From: Bigelowiella natans CCMP2755
Lineage: Eukaryota; Cercozoa; Chlorarachniophyceae
NCBI GenBank assembly: GCA_000320545.1
Contig: ADNK01002688.1
Location: 5,001 to 69,000 of the forward strand
DNA: 64,000 nucleotides
Reading direction: 5' to 3'
Each line of letters opens with the position of its first letter. The first letter of the stretch is position 1. The translations under genes were made by a program, and so were the position numbers. Shown one piece after another: positions 36,974 through 48,935 of the stretch. The notes under the pieces were generated by a model, which worked only from the letters and a program-made list of their open reading frames with translations, did not search any database and was not told the origin of the DNA.

Positions 36974-38654
36974 TATATTTTCAATTTCTCATTTTTTAAA
37001 AAAAAATGTGACGTCCTTGGGTAGGAGAAGGACACCTGACCTTCAAAAACAATTCTAGCAGCAACACAGCTGTAGAAGCTTCAGTAGCAGCAGTTAGTGT
37101 CTGGTAGGTAGGGTGCACGCAACCATTAATTAACCTCTGAGTCAAACATACTTCCTCTGGAAGATTCTTCTCTCTTGATCATTAGTTCCAACATCGATGA
37201 TGCTGCTGTGTTGCATATCTGACTTGTTGTCGTCAAATAGTACGATGTGCCTGATACTTGTGAAGCCAGTGTTGGATTTCTTTATCTTTAAATTACTGTG
37301 TTTATTTGCCCAGCATTGTGCTTGTGATGAGGGTGATTATGTGATGCGTGTGGCAATGGTTGGTGTCAGCACACAGTCCTACATCATTAAAGCAAACGAT
37401 TGCAGCACTCATAATTAGAACATTGCTTGCATGGTGCAATATCCATGCACCATTATTGTCCTGCTATCCCTCTATATCCGCTCTTCGCTAAGGCTACTTA
37501 TCTCCGCAGCCAATATCCCATCATCCATGCTAGCATGCACACCGCACACGCAACCGCCTTAGAATCACCATAGCTAGTGATGTAAAAGACATGCATTACA
37601 GCTAGTGGCAGATGACTACTAGGGAGCAGCGAACAATAAGACTATAATAAATGACCATGCATAGCAACGTGTGGGATGTACGTGCACATCTTCTATTGTA
37701 TAATTATTGGTTTGGCTTCATTATTGTATAACAACATAAGTAAGAACAAATAAAGCGCTCTACGCAATAATGCGACACGAGCTGGGCTTTATCGTTATTA
37801 CATGAATTTCGGATCAAACTTTGCATCGTACCTGCAAAAAGTTAAAAAGCAAACTAACAAGCAGGTCTCTGCTGTACGCCTAGACACATGTACAGCATGA
37901 TAAAGGCGCTACAGCAGGTTGCATGTAGCAGACTCTAGTCACGCTGCTAGCTGCATGCCCAGATTCATTTGTTTTATGACTTTGGATGACGACAGGGATG
38001 ATAGACATGCAATACATTATATATATATTATATATATTGTATTGCTGTGTCTATTATATTGTATTGCTGTGTCTATTATAGGGCTCTCGTTCATGCATGC
38101 AGGCTTGCAGGGCGGAGCGCACATTATGAGCACAACTAGACATGCCTACATTATCTGTAAGCGTTGTATATTTGTGCAATAATCAAAAACACAATGAGCA
38201 TCAACTTAATTATTATTCCCACAAGCAATAATATAACGATAACAAAGTGCAATGTGACATCATCATTGTGTCTCGCAAGTAATCCATGCAGTATATTTCG
38301 CTGGTATGCCTCGCACAATTTCATTGCTGCAAATTTCTCCTTTACTATCCACCACCATTCGCATACGAACAACCTGAAAGTTCTTCCTGAAGAAACTTAT
38401 GTTTATTCTGCCGCTTGCAAAGGATTAAGGAACGTAGCATAAATCTAAACGGTAGTAGATCAGTAACATGAATCAGCAAGGAGGAAGATTTATGCAAAAA
38501 TAATAGTAACTTCTGCTTGCCATGCTTTAAGTATGCTTTTTACTGCTATTATATATTATATGATAGATTCCCTATGTGGTGTTGTTCCTTACATCAGGAG
38601 CTCTTAGACCGCGCAGCTTATTCAGATATGTACCTTATTATTTTCAAGAAATCA
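36974..38654. other. Intergenic region between convergent genes
   Basis: About 1.7 kb with no supported exon. Features seen: a 24-bp tandem duplication (TATTGTATTGCTGTGTCTAT twice, about 38034-38081), GCATGC and GCTAGC words near 37920-38110, and several short TA runs. Confidence 0.6.
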
Positions 38655-40650
38655 TTACCAATCATCATCACCCTCATCATCATCTTTATATAATACTGAA
38701 ACATCATCATTAAATGTTGCAATAATACTTGCTTCTTTGAAATCATCCTCGAAGTTTGCCTATAAGTAACAGAGCAGTAATAACACAACAAAGGTCACGA
38801 GCCAGATGGTGAAAGACAGTAGGCATCATCACTGAGGCAGAATACAATGTATTTGCACCCCCCTCATAGCACCACTAGCACACATTATTACAACTACCTT
38901 CGCGTTCAGAAACTCTGATTCTTTGGATGACAAATAACGTTTAGTCTTCAACTACATATAGCAAAATCATGTGTGGTAGTTAGTTGGTTGTTGTTTTCGC
39001 CGATGATATGCTTTCTTATTGTTGACATTTGATATCAATTTGTCTATCGTCCATCAGCCGATATGATAGCCACCTACCTTTTGACTCAATTTGGCGCATG
39101 TTTCTAGGCTTTTGGCCGCCCTGTCTCTCTGTTGGAAATATACAAGAAACGACATGCAAGTAAGTAAGTAATTATTCAGTTGCTTACTTACTTATATGCA
39201 CGAATAATAGGGGACTGTGAGGTACTTTTCTTTGCACTTTCTTTAACTGATCTCTCCATCGAGCCTGAGTATTATTATTGTAAGGTTGAATGGGTTAAAA
39301 GTAGTAGTTCATCACAGTATGAACGTAAGGAATAATGTAGTAGTATTAACACATAGAGAGAGACAACGATGTACAGTTAGGCACTTTCTACACAAATGAT
39401 AATACCTCTGCCAAAGCTCTTTCCTTCCGACTTTTGGGTATCATTGCGGATAAGGGTACTGATGATGGTGATAACAATAACCATGATGTTGATGATTGGT
39501 CATCATGATGGTGATAATGTTCGATGGTGTAGGTAATACACGCTATTGTATTGCTGTTGTCTTCATCGTTACAAGCGGTCCAATCGAAGATCGCAATTAA
39601 CACTTATAATGATAATGATAATGATAATAACAGTACCTTTATGTTGATACTGCTGCTGCTGCTGCTGCAAGTTTGCTTTTATTTTTTGGTGTCTATCTTT
39701 GCGAGCTTGGACGCGTTTTTTCTTGCCTCTCAAAGGTTTCCTTTTCATCTGCCACACGCAAAAAACAGCAATACCATACTAAAGAAGGAGAGGACGACGA
39801 GGAGAGAAATAAATACTGCTAATCCATATCATGTGAGAAACATCCTAAGATTAGTTATTCTAAAAATCTACTGTACTATACCTTCCCCGCCACCCCCCCC
39901 CCTTCTCTAGAGGGTTCTGTAAGAAGAAACACCATTCGTTATTGTTATCAGATGCAAAAGATATGAAATAAAAGTCTTGCTACTGCAATGTAGTAGAAGG
40001 CAGCAGACACCATCATCATCACCATCTTCTTCTTCTCTATTATCAAATCATATCACATCACCACCTTGAACGTTTCCCTCTTCATTATCTTCACCTTGAG
40101 AATTTTCCTGATCTATTGCATTCCCATCATCCTCCTCCTTCGTTTGACAGTAGAGAGAGAACAAGAACGGCAGTGAACATCAGCAAAGCGATAACTACTA
40201 CTAATTATAAACAACATCTTAGCACTAATTACATAATCACAATATACAATCATCACGACGAAGATTGACCAGTAATAGATTAAGTAGTATTAGTACCATG
40301 TCGTCGTCGTCGTCGTCGTTGTCGTCACTATCTTGTTCATTCTTCGTAATTTTACTTGCTTGAGAAGGGCATTCGTGGTGTATTGCTTCCATGAGCTGTT
40401 TCTAAAGTATAGACAAACAAGACAAGACGTATATGAATAATAACTACCAAGTATCTATAATCATAATCATCATCATTTCAACCGGAAATATACAAAGAAA
40501 AACAGTGCTTGGAGCACTGTTTCCGTAGTTGGAACTCTCTTCTTCTTCTTCTTCTTGTTGTTATTTCTATTGTCACAACTTGATGATGGTCCGAAGCTTC
40601 CAAGTGTTCCATAGGCACTACTACTTTTATTCCCTACCAGAATAATTGAA

Positions 40651-40686
<36 letters not shown>

Positions 40687-41148
40687 CCACACAATGGACC
40701 ACAACTCTCCTCAGTCAGGAGGTACATTCCATCCTTCTTCATCGTCTTCTTTTTCTTCTTCTTCTTATCGTTTTGCTACTACTATATCTGTCTTATTCAT
40801 CTCTACTATTGCTCCGCTTTTGATATCATTATTATCCTATAAAGAATAACATTAGATACCTGCATCTTCTTCCCTACAAGCCTAACCTCACATCGCCCTT
40901 TTTCTCTCATCTAAGATATAACAGAGCATCTTAATATTGGTTGTAAGTAGTTGTAGAGTATTGGCAATCAGCATGCTAGGAGGACCACTTGCAGAACAAC
41001 ACCGGCCCTTCCGTTGTACTGCGTATTGCATAGTCGTGGAATCAAGAAGAAGAAGAAGAAGAAAGAGAAGAAGGAGTAGATTAGAAAGTACCAGTCAGAT
41101 ATCTCTTATTGGGATGATGATGATCACTACCCATCTATTGTAGTAGAG

Positions 41149-41179
<31 letters not shown>

Positions 41180-42404
41180 CACACAGTCATTACTATTATA
41201 TAGGTGCTTGCTGTCATAAGGTCGATTGTCGGTCATGCTACATGCAATAAATGAAAACTAATCAGAAGAAAGAGGAGAAGGAGGAGGAGGAGGAGGAAAA
41301 GTATATTCTCAACTACTACTTCTATATATCATCATATTAAAAGATATTGGCGATGGTTTCCAATTTGCATAAAACATACTGCCAATGCTCTTTCCAAGCT
41401 GCTGGCCTCCCTCCCTCCCTCCCTCCCTCCCTCCCTCCCTTTGTTCCAAATAATCCAAACCGCTGTATTTTTAGTGAGGTTCCATATCCGTACACTTTGA
41501 TGAATCTTGAAGTCCTCTTGAATAGATCATAATCATAATCATGATTGAACGGCGTAGTAAACACCCTTTCGAGCGAGGGGAATATATAAGTTTCTTGCTG
41601 TTGTTATTGTATTGCTGTTGTTGCTATTGTTGTTGTTGTTGCACTCATTATACACCATATCCACCCTTGACATTATGTTGTGTTTTTGTTTCATTATGTG
41701 ATGATATAGAGTAGGTAATCATTGCTATTATTCTCATATTATCAAATGTGTCGTATGTAAATAAATACTACTAGAAATTAAGTTTTCTGGCCGGGCTTTA
41801 TGTGTCATTGTATGGTTTTCGGAAACGAGAGATATATGATATAGCCCTCCTCCCCCTCCTGCATTATCCTGTTGATATTTAGTCATAAGAAGTTTTGCAA
41901 ATGCTTTAATTAACATTTCTCTCTTCCATCATAAGAAGTTTGCGAATACTTTTTTTAAAATTTGTGTTTTCCATCATCTATTGAATCCATTGTGAATCTA
42001 TACAATCTTTAACTACTATTCTAATTTATCCACTACCTGCTGCTGCTGTGGGCGATACGCTCGCACAATGGCAATCTTTGTGTTGAGCTGTGATGCATTT
42101 ATCAGGTTTACGATTTGAACGCATCTGATGTCGAGTAATCAATGAAGGCAAGGAAGAAAGAGGGCGCATTAGCTTCTATGACGCCACCAATAATTAGGAG
42201 AGAACACACAGCGCATAATCATTCGTTTGTTTTATCTTATCATGCACACTTTGTGAATGAAGTATTTCTACTGAAGATTCCACTGCGAAATAATAATTTA
42301 CGATAAATGAACCAACTATTTCATACTATTACCCTCCCAACCGATGAATATTCGGCGTAAAGCGACCTGAAGATTGAAACCTTCTCCTAAATAATAAAGA
42401 GGAG

Positions 42405-42442
<38 letters not shown>

Positions 42443-43086
42443 GAGAGAGAGAACGCCATATCTATGCGAAGTATCTAATGTGAATGATTGTTGTGAATCA
42501 TCTATTAATTTTATAATTACGGGTCCTCTTGCTGAGCTTGTGCAGACCCTCTGAATACATGAATTATGATGATGTAAGAAGTTGTTAGTATTAACACAAC
42601 AAATACTAAGTATATGAAGAAGATTTAAGCACAAGATAATGCATCGAAATAAGACAAAACCTTCTACCCATGCTAACCTTAAGCGCTTTTCTAAGCGATC
42701 TGTATTCATCTGAAAAGATAGTAATAATAATTCAGCCCTATTGTAATGCACAGGCGACGATGACGAATAATGATGATGATTAATGATAATTGATGATGAT
42801 TAATGATGGTGGTGTGGTTGCGTGGAAGCATACATTTCTGAAATGAGTCGTGTGAAAAGCAATCGATCTTGGATGATGTCTTTGCCCTTTCTTGTTCTTT
42901 TTCATTGTACTTTTCCCCAGGATCGTTAGAGATGAGCAGGGAGAGGCCCACACTATGAGACCAGAATGGTGATCCAAGTTTTTTCGTTTGCATGAAATCC
43001 GCAATACTAATAAACAACCCAATACCAAAGCTAGCATCATCGTCACTCTTTTTCCGAACATTTTCCCTGCTGCTTTCATACGATTC
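38655..43086 (-). CDS. Unrecognised low-complexity protein (5' end unresolved)
   Basis: Minus-strand exons with compatible phases: 43086-42834, 42709-42678, 42386-42333, 42087-42037, then less certain exons between about 41530 and 40680 (including 40835-40806), then 40633-40494, 40401-40297, 40137-40072, 39748-39651, 39430-39406, 39128-39078, 38951-38898 and 38759-38655 with the stop. Readable parts: a helical segment KYEYRSLRKALKEKVSIFRS followed by LNTKIAIVRAYRP and a Gln run; a Lys run; an Asp run coded by GAC repeats; a basic block KRKPLRGKKKRVQARKDRHQ ending in Gln; and a C-terminal acidic end DDDEGDDDW. No family is recognised. Alternating basic and acidic blocks would fit a nuclear or nucleolar protein, but that is only inference. 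The first exon may start at an acceptor (43087) with an earlier exon not found. Confidence 0.55.
41145..41440. repeat. (GTA)n, (GGA)n and (CCCT)n arrays in intron
   Basis: GTA array 41145-41179, GGA-rich tract near 41275-41300, CCCT array 41405-41440. The last lies directly before a candidate exon (CAGCTTGGAAAGAGC on the minus strand), as a purine run in the transcript. Confidence 0.85.
42410..42452. repeat. (GA)n microsatellite, polypyrimidine tract in the transcript
   Basis: On the transcribed minus strand this is a (CT) run some 25 bases before the acceptor of exon 42386-42333, the position expected of a polypyrimidine tract. Confidence 0.9.
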
Positions 43087-43296
43087 CTTAGAAATAATTC
43101 AACATCCTGAAAGCAGCATTCCCTTGTGCTGCTTTTGGTGCCTCCCTGCTTCGATTCAGCCATGTTATAGTAGGGTTAATCCACTTACTTCTCCTCCTCC
43201 TCCTCCTCCTCCCTCCCCCCCCCCTCCTCCTCCTGTTATTTTTTCCTTCTCAAGTGCCACCACCACTACCACCTATTCCTCCTTCGCAGCATTCAG

Positions 43297-44316
43297 ATCA
43301 ATGTGAAGCAGTAATTACTGATCGAAGGTCTCCATTGGGCTGGCTATTTCCGCTCTGCTTCATCGTACTCAAATATTGTAACAAAAAGGTGATTTGTTGC
43401 TTGTCGCAACGTTCAATTATCATCCGTTTTACCAGTATCTAATTGTAATAATGTCCATCAGATTATTATTTCGGCGATGATGGATGCCCAAATCTAAATT
43501 GTGTGCTCTATCTACTCTCATCCAGCTGATGAAAAAGGGAGGAGGGCATGATTACTCTCTGATACCAGAGCTGTATTTTCTTTGGCGCTGTATTACTTGC
43601 AGTATTTTCACAATCATCGGAGGACATGGGATTTTTAAAGGTAAAAGTCACTCACGACATTTGTGCACATCATCATGTTTAAAACCTTGCATTGTTCAGC
43701 CACAATAGCTCCCACATTTGATAAAAGTGAATCAGCGAAATGCATCGAAGGAGATATTTGTCCTTTTCAAGAATCAAAAATAGATTGGACAGAAGATATA
43801 ACGGCTACACACTATGCAAGTTGGTCCACTCGAGATTTAATGCTGTTGTTCCTTGTCATCACAGCTCTGGATGTGCCAATGCATAAGGCCTTGTATAAAC
43901 AGAAAATACCTTTAGCTTTAGCTCTCCATCATATAATTGCATACGTCATCTTTGGTTTTATTTGGTTCTTTGAATATGGGTACGGGTACATTCACATCGC
44001 CTTTGTCATCGAGATTTATCCGGCCATTGGAAATTTAGAACACATAGGACGGGCGTTTGTTTTAAACAATTTTCCTGATCATTACTGCTTGGTACGGAGG
44101 TTATACAGATACAAGGCTTTCATCATCCACGTTGGGTGTCTCCTTACATTTCTTGTTGTGCGCATTCCCGCCTGCTGTTTCATGATTCATAGAGCATGGG
44201 GTAATCCAAAAAGTACCTTCTTTTGCGTTCTGGCTTTCCCCGTTCTTTCGTTTCATTTGGACTTAAAATGGGCAAAGTACCACATTTTCAAGCTGCAACG
44301 CCTACTGCATGAATAG
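43297..44316 (+). CDS. TLC-domain-like multi-pass membrane protein (5' end unresolved)
   Basis: Three exons with matching phases: 43297-43388, 43526-43640 and 43700-44316 (stop TAG). The long last exon carries several hydrophobic segments and the pattern HHIIAY, then IEIYPAIGNLEHIGRAF, then YRYKAFIIHVGCLLTF, and an end with a charged LKWAKYHIFKLQ stretch. This order (HH near a membrane segment, acidic/Asn patch, then FF/VVRIP helix) resembles TLC (TRAM-LAG1-CLN8) proteins, whose members include ceramide synthases and lipid sensors. The residues are not close enough to name a subfamily. The first exon listed begins at an acceptor, so a start exon upstream is missing; it would overlap or adjoin the start of the minus-strand gene at about 43090. 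Confidence 0.55.
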
Positions 44317-44953
44317 TATGTACTAGTATAGACAGGAATTGTTAATAAAGCCACTACTAGACTACATCGCTGATCATAAGCCGCACACTGACAAATTAGA
44401 GACAATCCGAAGGTAATGTGAAGCCTTGCCACAGAAAATAGTAATGCACAACATACGCAGTGCGGCGGAAGGTGCATAAGACCTACTGACCAGTACGGCA
44501 GTTTTAATATGCAGGTGATGTGCGCTAGCTATAGCTAGTGCGGTCCGAACATGGAGTATGTTGCTGTATCCCACATTAGAATATGCATTTAATTTGCCGA
44601 GGGGGGCCAATCGCGTAAATGCTGCACATGCAACAATATTAAGATACGAAGTACTAAAATAGCGGGTTAAGCATGCTCACATATTTCCTGCACTACCTGG
44701 CTAGCTGGCTACCTGCGAGCCTGTATATCTTAAATGTCCGCATATATGGATACAATGTATATCTTCTGTAACATTCACGTATCAGCGTCAGGCTTCACTA
44801 ATGGTCCACTACTCCAATATTTGTTGCTTTCTGGGGAAGTTCCACAAATTTAATTGTATGACTTCTTAGTTCAGAGCTAGAGAGGCTTCAACCTATGAGC
44901 TATGTACGCAGCAGTTTATCGACGGTTGGAAGGCTTAATGTCAGTTTTTTTGA
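44317..44953. other. Intergenic region between convergent genes
   Basis: No exon supported. It includes CTAG/GCTAGC-rich words (about 44520-44545, 44695-44715) and should contain both 3' untranslated regions. Confidence 0.6.
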
Positions 44954-46117
44954 CTAAGGAACAACTTGGACTTTAATGGATCCAGCATAGCCTTCAAATA
45001 TAGCTTCAAATATCTCTCCTTCCTTGAATCCATCGAGACCAGTGCACGTACCGGTCATGACGTGCTTTCCAGCAAGCATCAATAGAGTATCTGACTCTCC
45101 GCACTTTAACAAGTGATTTACAAGCCTACGAATATTTGAAGATGGTGAACACTTTTGATTGTAAAGAATGAGTCAGATCTGGCCCTATTGATGTCAATGT
45201 ACTGTTGTGACCATGTAAGGCTTTTAAGGGGATGCGAGTAGACTTCCGCTCCTGATCCAACTGTTCTTAGACTGCCCTCAACCTGCCATAGTTTGAAAAA
45301 TAAACCGCTTACTTTCACCCCCAATATTGGGTGACAAATTAGCAAAATGAAACTTAATTTCTCACTTTAGAAGTGACGGTAAGTTCTGCAAGTTTGGAAA
45401 TTTTCTCATTTAGATCCAAATTATCTCCAATTTGGTAGGTATCAGCTATTACAACCAAACCATTCCCAGCGCCATCTGCAATCTTCATACCCGTTGTTAG
45501 CTCAACCTTGAAACAAAGGAACGAGAATGTATTAAAAGCTTTGTCAATTGCGTGAGAAACAGTCCTAAGATTTATACTTCCTTTAATGTTGCGCACGAGA
45601 AGCTTCAGTATGTAATATCATGACAATTGAAATGACAACTTGAGAAGGCGCTTTGCATTAGTATGATCGTACCCCAGCCTCGACAAAACCCGTCATCCTT
45701 GAGCCACAGATTTCAACAGCAGGGAATACATCGGCAACAATATCCCGCAGAATTACATCTTCTGTCACTTCAGATTCGCCCGAACATATTTTCTCCCATG
45801 AAATTTTCGCGTCGTCATCGTTACAATAGTTTTTCAACAAAAAGCACCATTCTGCCTCCCCTCCTCTGAGCACAGATCCTTTCAACTGTGCTGCTGTTAC
45901 TTGAAGCACAGATTCCGGGTCACTGGATGCAGAGATAACGCACCCAGAAGGAATGAGTCCTCGAAAAGGTTCTTTAATCCCAAAAGCGCTCATTCCTTTC
46001 TCATTCGTTGCTCCACATTTAGCACCGGCTATTGCAAGTAAAGGCAGATACAGTAGTTGTAGTGACATCTATACTCAAAATATAGGCAGATGCAGTAGTT
46101 GCAGTGACATCGTTATT

Positions 46118-46172
<55 letters not shown>

Positions 46173-46462
46173 GCAATTATTTCTTCTTACTACAGCCTCC
46201 CACTTGGAATAGTACTCTTAACAATTGTACCACCTATTGCATTGGAAGTAGGGTAGGCGAGTTTTTGGGTTCGGTATGCATCGTTGATGGTCATCTTTTG
46301 CATGTCCGGAACAAGATCGAGTGGAAGGGATTTGGATTTATCGGCTCTCGCATCTCTCAATGCCCCAGCTATGGTAGCCAAGGTAGAAGGACTAGATATA
46401 GACGAATACAAAAAGTCGGCTCGGAGCAAGAACAATTCGAGTACCGAAATCATTAGTGACAT
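44954..46462 (-). CDS. 2-keto-4-pentenoate hydratase-like protein (MhpD/FAH superfamily)
   Basis: Five minus-strand exons, all phases compatible: 46462-46231, 46028-45673, 45506-45366, 45282-45212, 45125-44954; 323 residues, somewhat longer than bacterial MhpD (about 260-270). Landmarks in order: DAYRTQKLAYP, AFGIKEPFRGLIPSG, FPAVEIC, IADGAGNGLVVI, VGSGAEVYSHPLKSLTW, LAGKHVMTGTCTG and a C-terminal EIFEAIFEGYAGSIKVQ. In this family the Glu of the AVEI segment and nearby acidic residues bind the divalent metal, and the TGT loop closes the active site. Known members hydrate 2-hydroxypenta-2,4-dienoate or decarboxylate oxalocrotonate in aromatic breakdown; the substrate here cannot be read from sequence. 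The first about 30 residues are hydrophobic and could be a targeting sequence. Intron 1 holds a long (AT) run (about 46120-46170). Confidence 0.85.
46119..46170. repeat. (AT)n microsatellite
   Basis: About 25 AT units within the first intron of the hydratase-like gene. Confidence 0.95.
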
Positions 46463-46836
46463 AAGGATAAAGTTATCATTTTAGGGAAGAACCTAAGTTT
46501 AGCTTCGGAAGAGAATAGTCGGCTTCGAACATTTCTTATGGCCACGTGGGCTACTGTGGCCGCCATCGCTCACTTTGCTGTTGCAACTGCTCGTACTTGT
46601 CCACCACCACTTCCGCCTTAACCTTCTCAGAATAATGTTGTTGTTATTGTTGTTGTTACCAGATAAAGTAATATAGGATAAATTAGGCATATATTTTCAA
46701 CCAAATATATTTATAATGACCATCTAGAAGGAAAGTCTCTTTCTTTGCAAGTTCTTTGCATGATTATTTAACGAAATATAATCTATTTTAAAACATAAAC
46801 AACAACCAGACATCCCAATCGTGCTTGCGAGCGGAA
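46463..46836. other. Divergent intergenic region, hydratase-like gene / SirB
   Basis: A short minus-strand frame (about 46625-46549) reads KAEVVVDKYEQLQQQSERWR then stop and could be an unplaced terminal exon, but I find no partner for it. Otherwise no gene seen; the stretch should hold the two promoters. Confidence 0.5.
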
Positions 46837-48080
46837 ATGGGGCAGGGGCAGTGCATAACATCAGGGTTTTGCATAGGCCTCTTGGCATTTGCGTGCTTGA
46901 TCGCCATCATCCCCTCCACAGCCCTCAAAATTTCTCAAAAGTTGTATTCCCCCTCGTTTTTTTCTTTTTCCTCCTTCTGCACGTACCAAAACAACAGTAA
47001 ACACATATTTCATGCAAATGCTACTCTGTCCCTTTTCAGGCAATACTCTCACCGAGCACACGTTGGCTATCCAGCAGTAAGATACGCAACACCAATAGTA
47101 CCATCGCTGAAGAAATCATGTAGACGGCGCCTATGGACAATTAAGAGTTCATGGATTCCAGCAACTACCCAAACGTTACTACCAAAGCCATCGAGACTGG
47201 GATCTCCTTTATCATGGCCGCCTCCTCGAAGTTCTTTGAGAGTGAAAGCATTGTCTTCCAACTACTCGATACAGCAGTTTGACCCAATAGGGATCGTTCT
47301 TGTCGATCATGGCTCAAAGAAGAAAGTCGCTACTCATTTGTTCTGCTTGAACACGAACTTGATGATTCCGGGGCTATACATTTGAACATAAGATATAGTG
47401 TAGTGATCAAATTTGTGTAAAACTCGAATGTAACTACTCAAGCCACTCATGCGGTGATTTGAACCTCTTGACAGGAATCGAACGATATGCTTCTAAAGTT
47501 TGCACAGCTGTATCAAGTGAGCACTAGCAGTAGTTTATCAACAACACCTCTGATAAAGACTCCACGTAACTTTTGTTCATTATTCAGGAAGTTTCCCAAA
47601 GAGACATAATCGAAACGGCTCACATGGAAATAGCCCCTCCATCAATACCCGAAGCTATCGAGAAATGCATCTCAAAAGGAGCGAAGAGTATTGTTATCGC
47701 ACCATATTTTCTTTCCAAAGGACGACATGTGCAGGTAATCTTAATCGGAAAGGATACAAAATAATGCACTTAAAATAAGTCCGCGATTTCCCATCTCAAC
47801 ATCAACATATTTTCTATTGTGTTCAGATTGACATCCCCGAAATAGTTGAGGACGCTCGTGCATCTTATCCTGACCTCCCAATTCGCCTTGCGGTATGATA
47901 TTATTTGATACAGAGAAAAGTTGCAACAAATGCCAATATCATGTAATACTAGAATACATACTTACATTTCAATGTGAATTTCCGTCTCACATTATCTCTA
48001 AACGAAAGGAGCCTCTCGGAATGGACAAACTGATTGCGCAAGTGATAGAGGATCGCGTATCTCAGGCTATAATGAAATAG
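46837..48080 (+). CDS. sirB: Sirohydrochlorin ferrochelatase/CbiX-type chelatase, plastid-targeted
   Basis: Six exons, phases compatible: 46837-46940, 47040-47325, 47475-47516, 47588-47734, 47827-47892, 48009-48080; 238 residues, like plant SirB. Core motifs: GIVLVDHGSKKK, VSQRDIIETAHMEIAPPSIP, AKSIVIAPYFLSKGRHVQ, and EIVEDARASYPDLPIRLA. The His of DHGS and the His of AHME are the family's metal-handling pair. The enzyme inserts iron into sirohydrochlorin to give siroheme for nitrite and sulfite reductases. The first about 30 residues are a signal-peptide-like hydrophobic stretch (GLLAFACLIAIIPSTA) followed by a basic, Ser-rich region of about 80 residues before the catalytic domain. This is the bipartite layout of nucleus-encoded plastid proteins in algae with complex plastids. 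A clear ASAFAP motif with Phe is not visible. Confidence 0.88.
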
Positions 48081-48935
48081 TAAACTATGAACGTTTCTAG
48101 ATGTACAGAGCAAGAGAACGCACAAAATGTTGGGCGAGCTTTCAGCTTTGCAGGAGCGACTTGCACAATCTTGCAAGCTCTAGAGCTCGCGCAAAGTTAT
48201 GCACAGCCCTCTTTCTCTAGTCTAGTGGTGCTTGCTCGAAGTTTATGTATGTAGAGCATTGCGTGTTGTTCTAGTGTTAGCAATACCTAGAGGAACTAGA
48301 GAACACGCTAGCACGTTCGCGCACTCTAGCACTCTAGCACTGCTCTAGTGCTAACTAGCTAGACTGTGGCGTTGTCGGGGACAAACAAATGCGAAATTGC
48401 TAGCACAATCTAGCAATGATCTAGTGATGGCTGAGTAGTGAGCTGCAGTTTAGTAGCGCATTTAACTAGTTAAGCAAGCCTAGAAAACCCCACATTCTAG
48501 TATTCTAGCATTTTGTATTTGATCAACTGTCAATACTGTCAAGTGTAACGCGTCATCGATGTGTGCCGCACTACTATAGTACTAGCACCTAGCGCAGTGA
48601 GTTGACACTCATGTTCACCAGTTCAAGTAATTCGACTAAACTAGCAGAAATTTGCAACAAATTGTTGTTTTCCTATCGTTGAAATGTTTTACGCGCACGA
48701 ATAAGAACGCCCTAGCGCATACTTCGCGTCAGTTCCTCGATGCGATGACATGCATCTTGAGATCTAACCATGCATACGATGTTTCAATGGTCGAAGGCAC
48801 TGTGGTGATAAGTCTAGATGCGATTACATGGCGTTAACATCAATCAAACAAAATATCTAAACTAGAACCCGAACAACATGAAACTGCACGATCACGAGCC
48901 TTAAACAACCGAAGATTTATGGGCAAGAATCCAGT
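48081..48935. other. Intergenic region very rich in CTAG
   Basis: No exon supported. From about 48150 to 48480 the words CTAGC, GCTAG, CTAGTG and TCTAGCA recur every 10-25 bases in both orientations, giving many short inverted repeats. CTAG is usually rare, so the density is notable. The region lies between two convergent gene ends. Confidence 0.7.

Noticed and set aside
46499-46690. 63-residue minus-strand frame beginning MPNLSYITLS
   Set aside because: It runs through an AAC repeat and no phase-compatible junction to a second exon could be found; the downstream KAEVVVDKYEQ segment in another frame is more protein-like but is unplaced.
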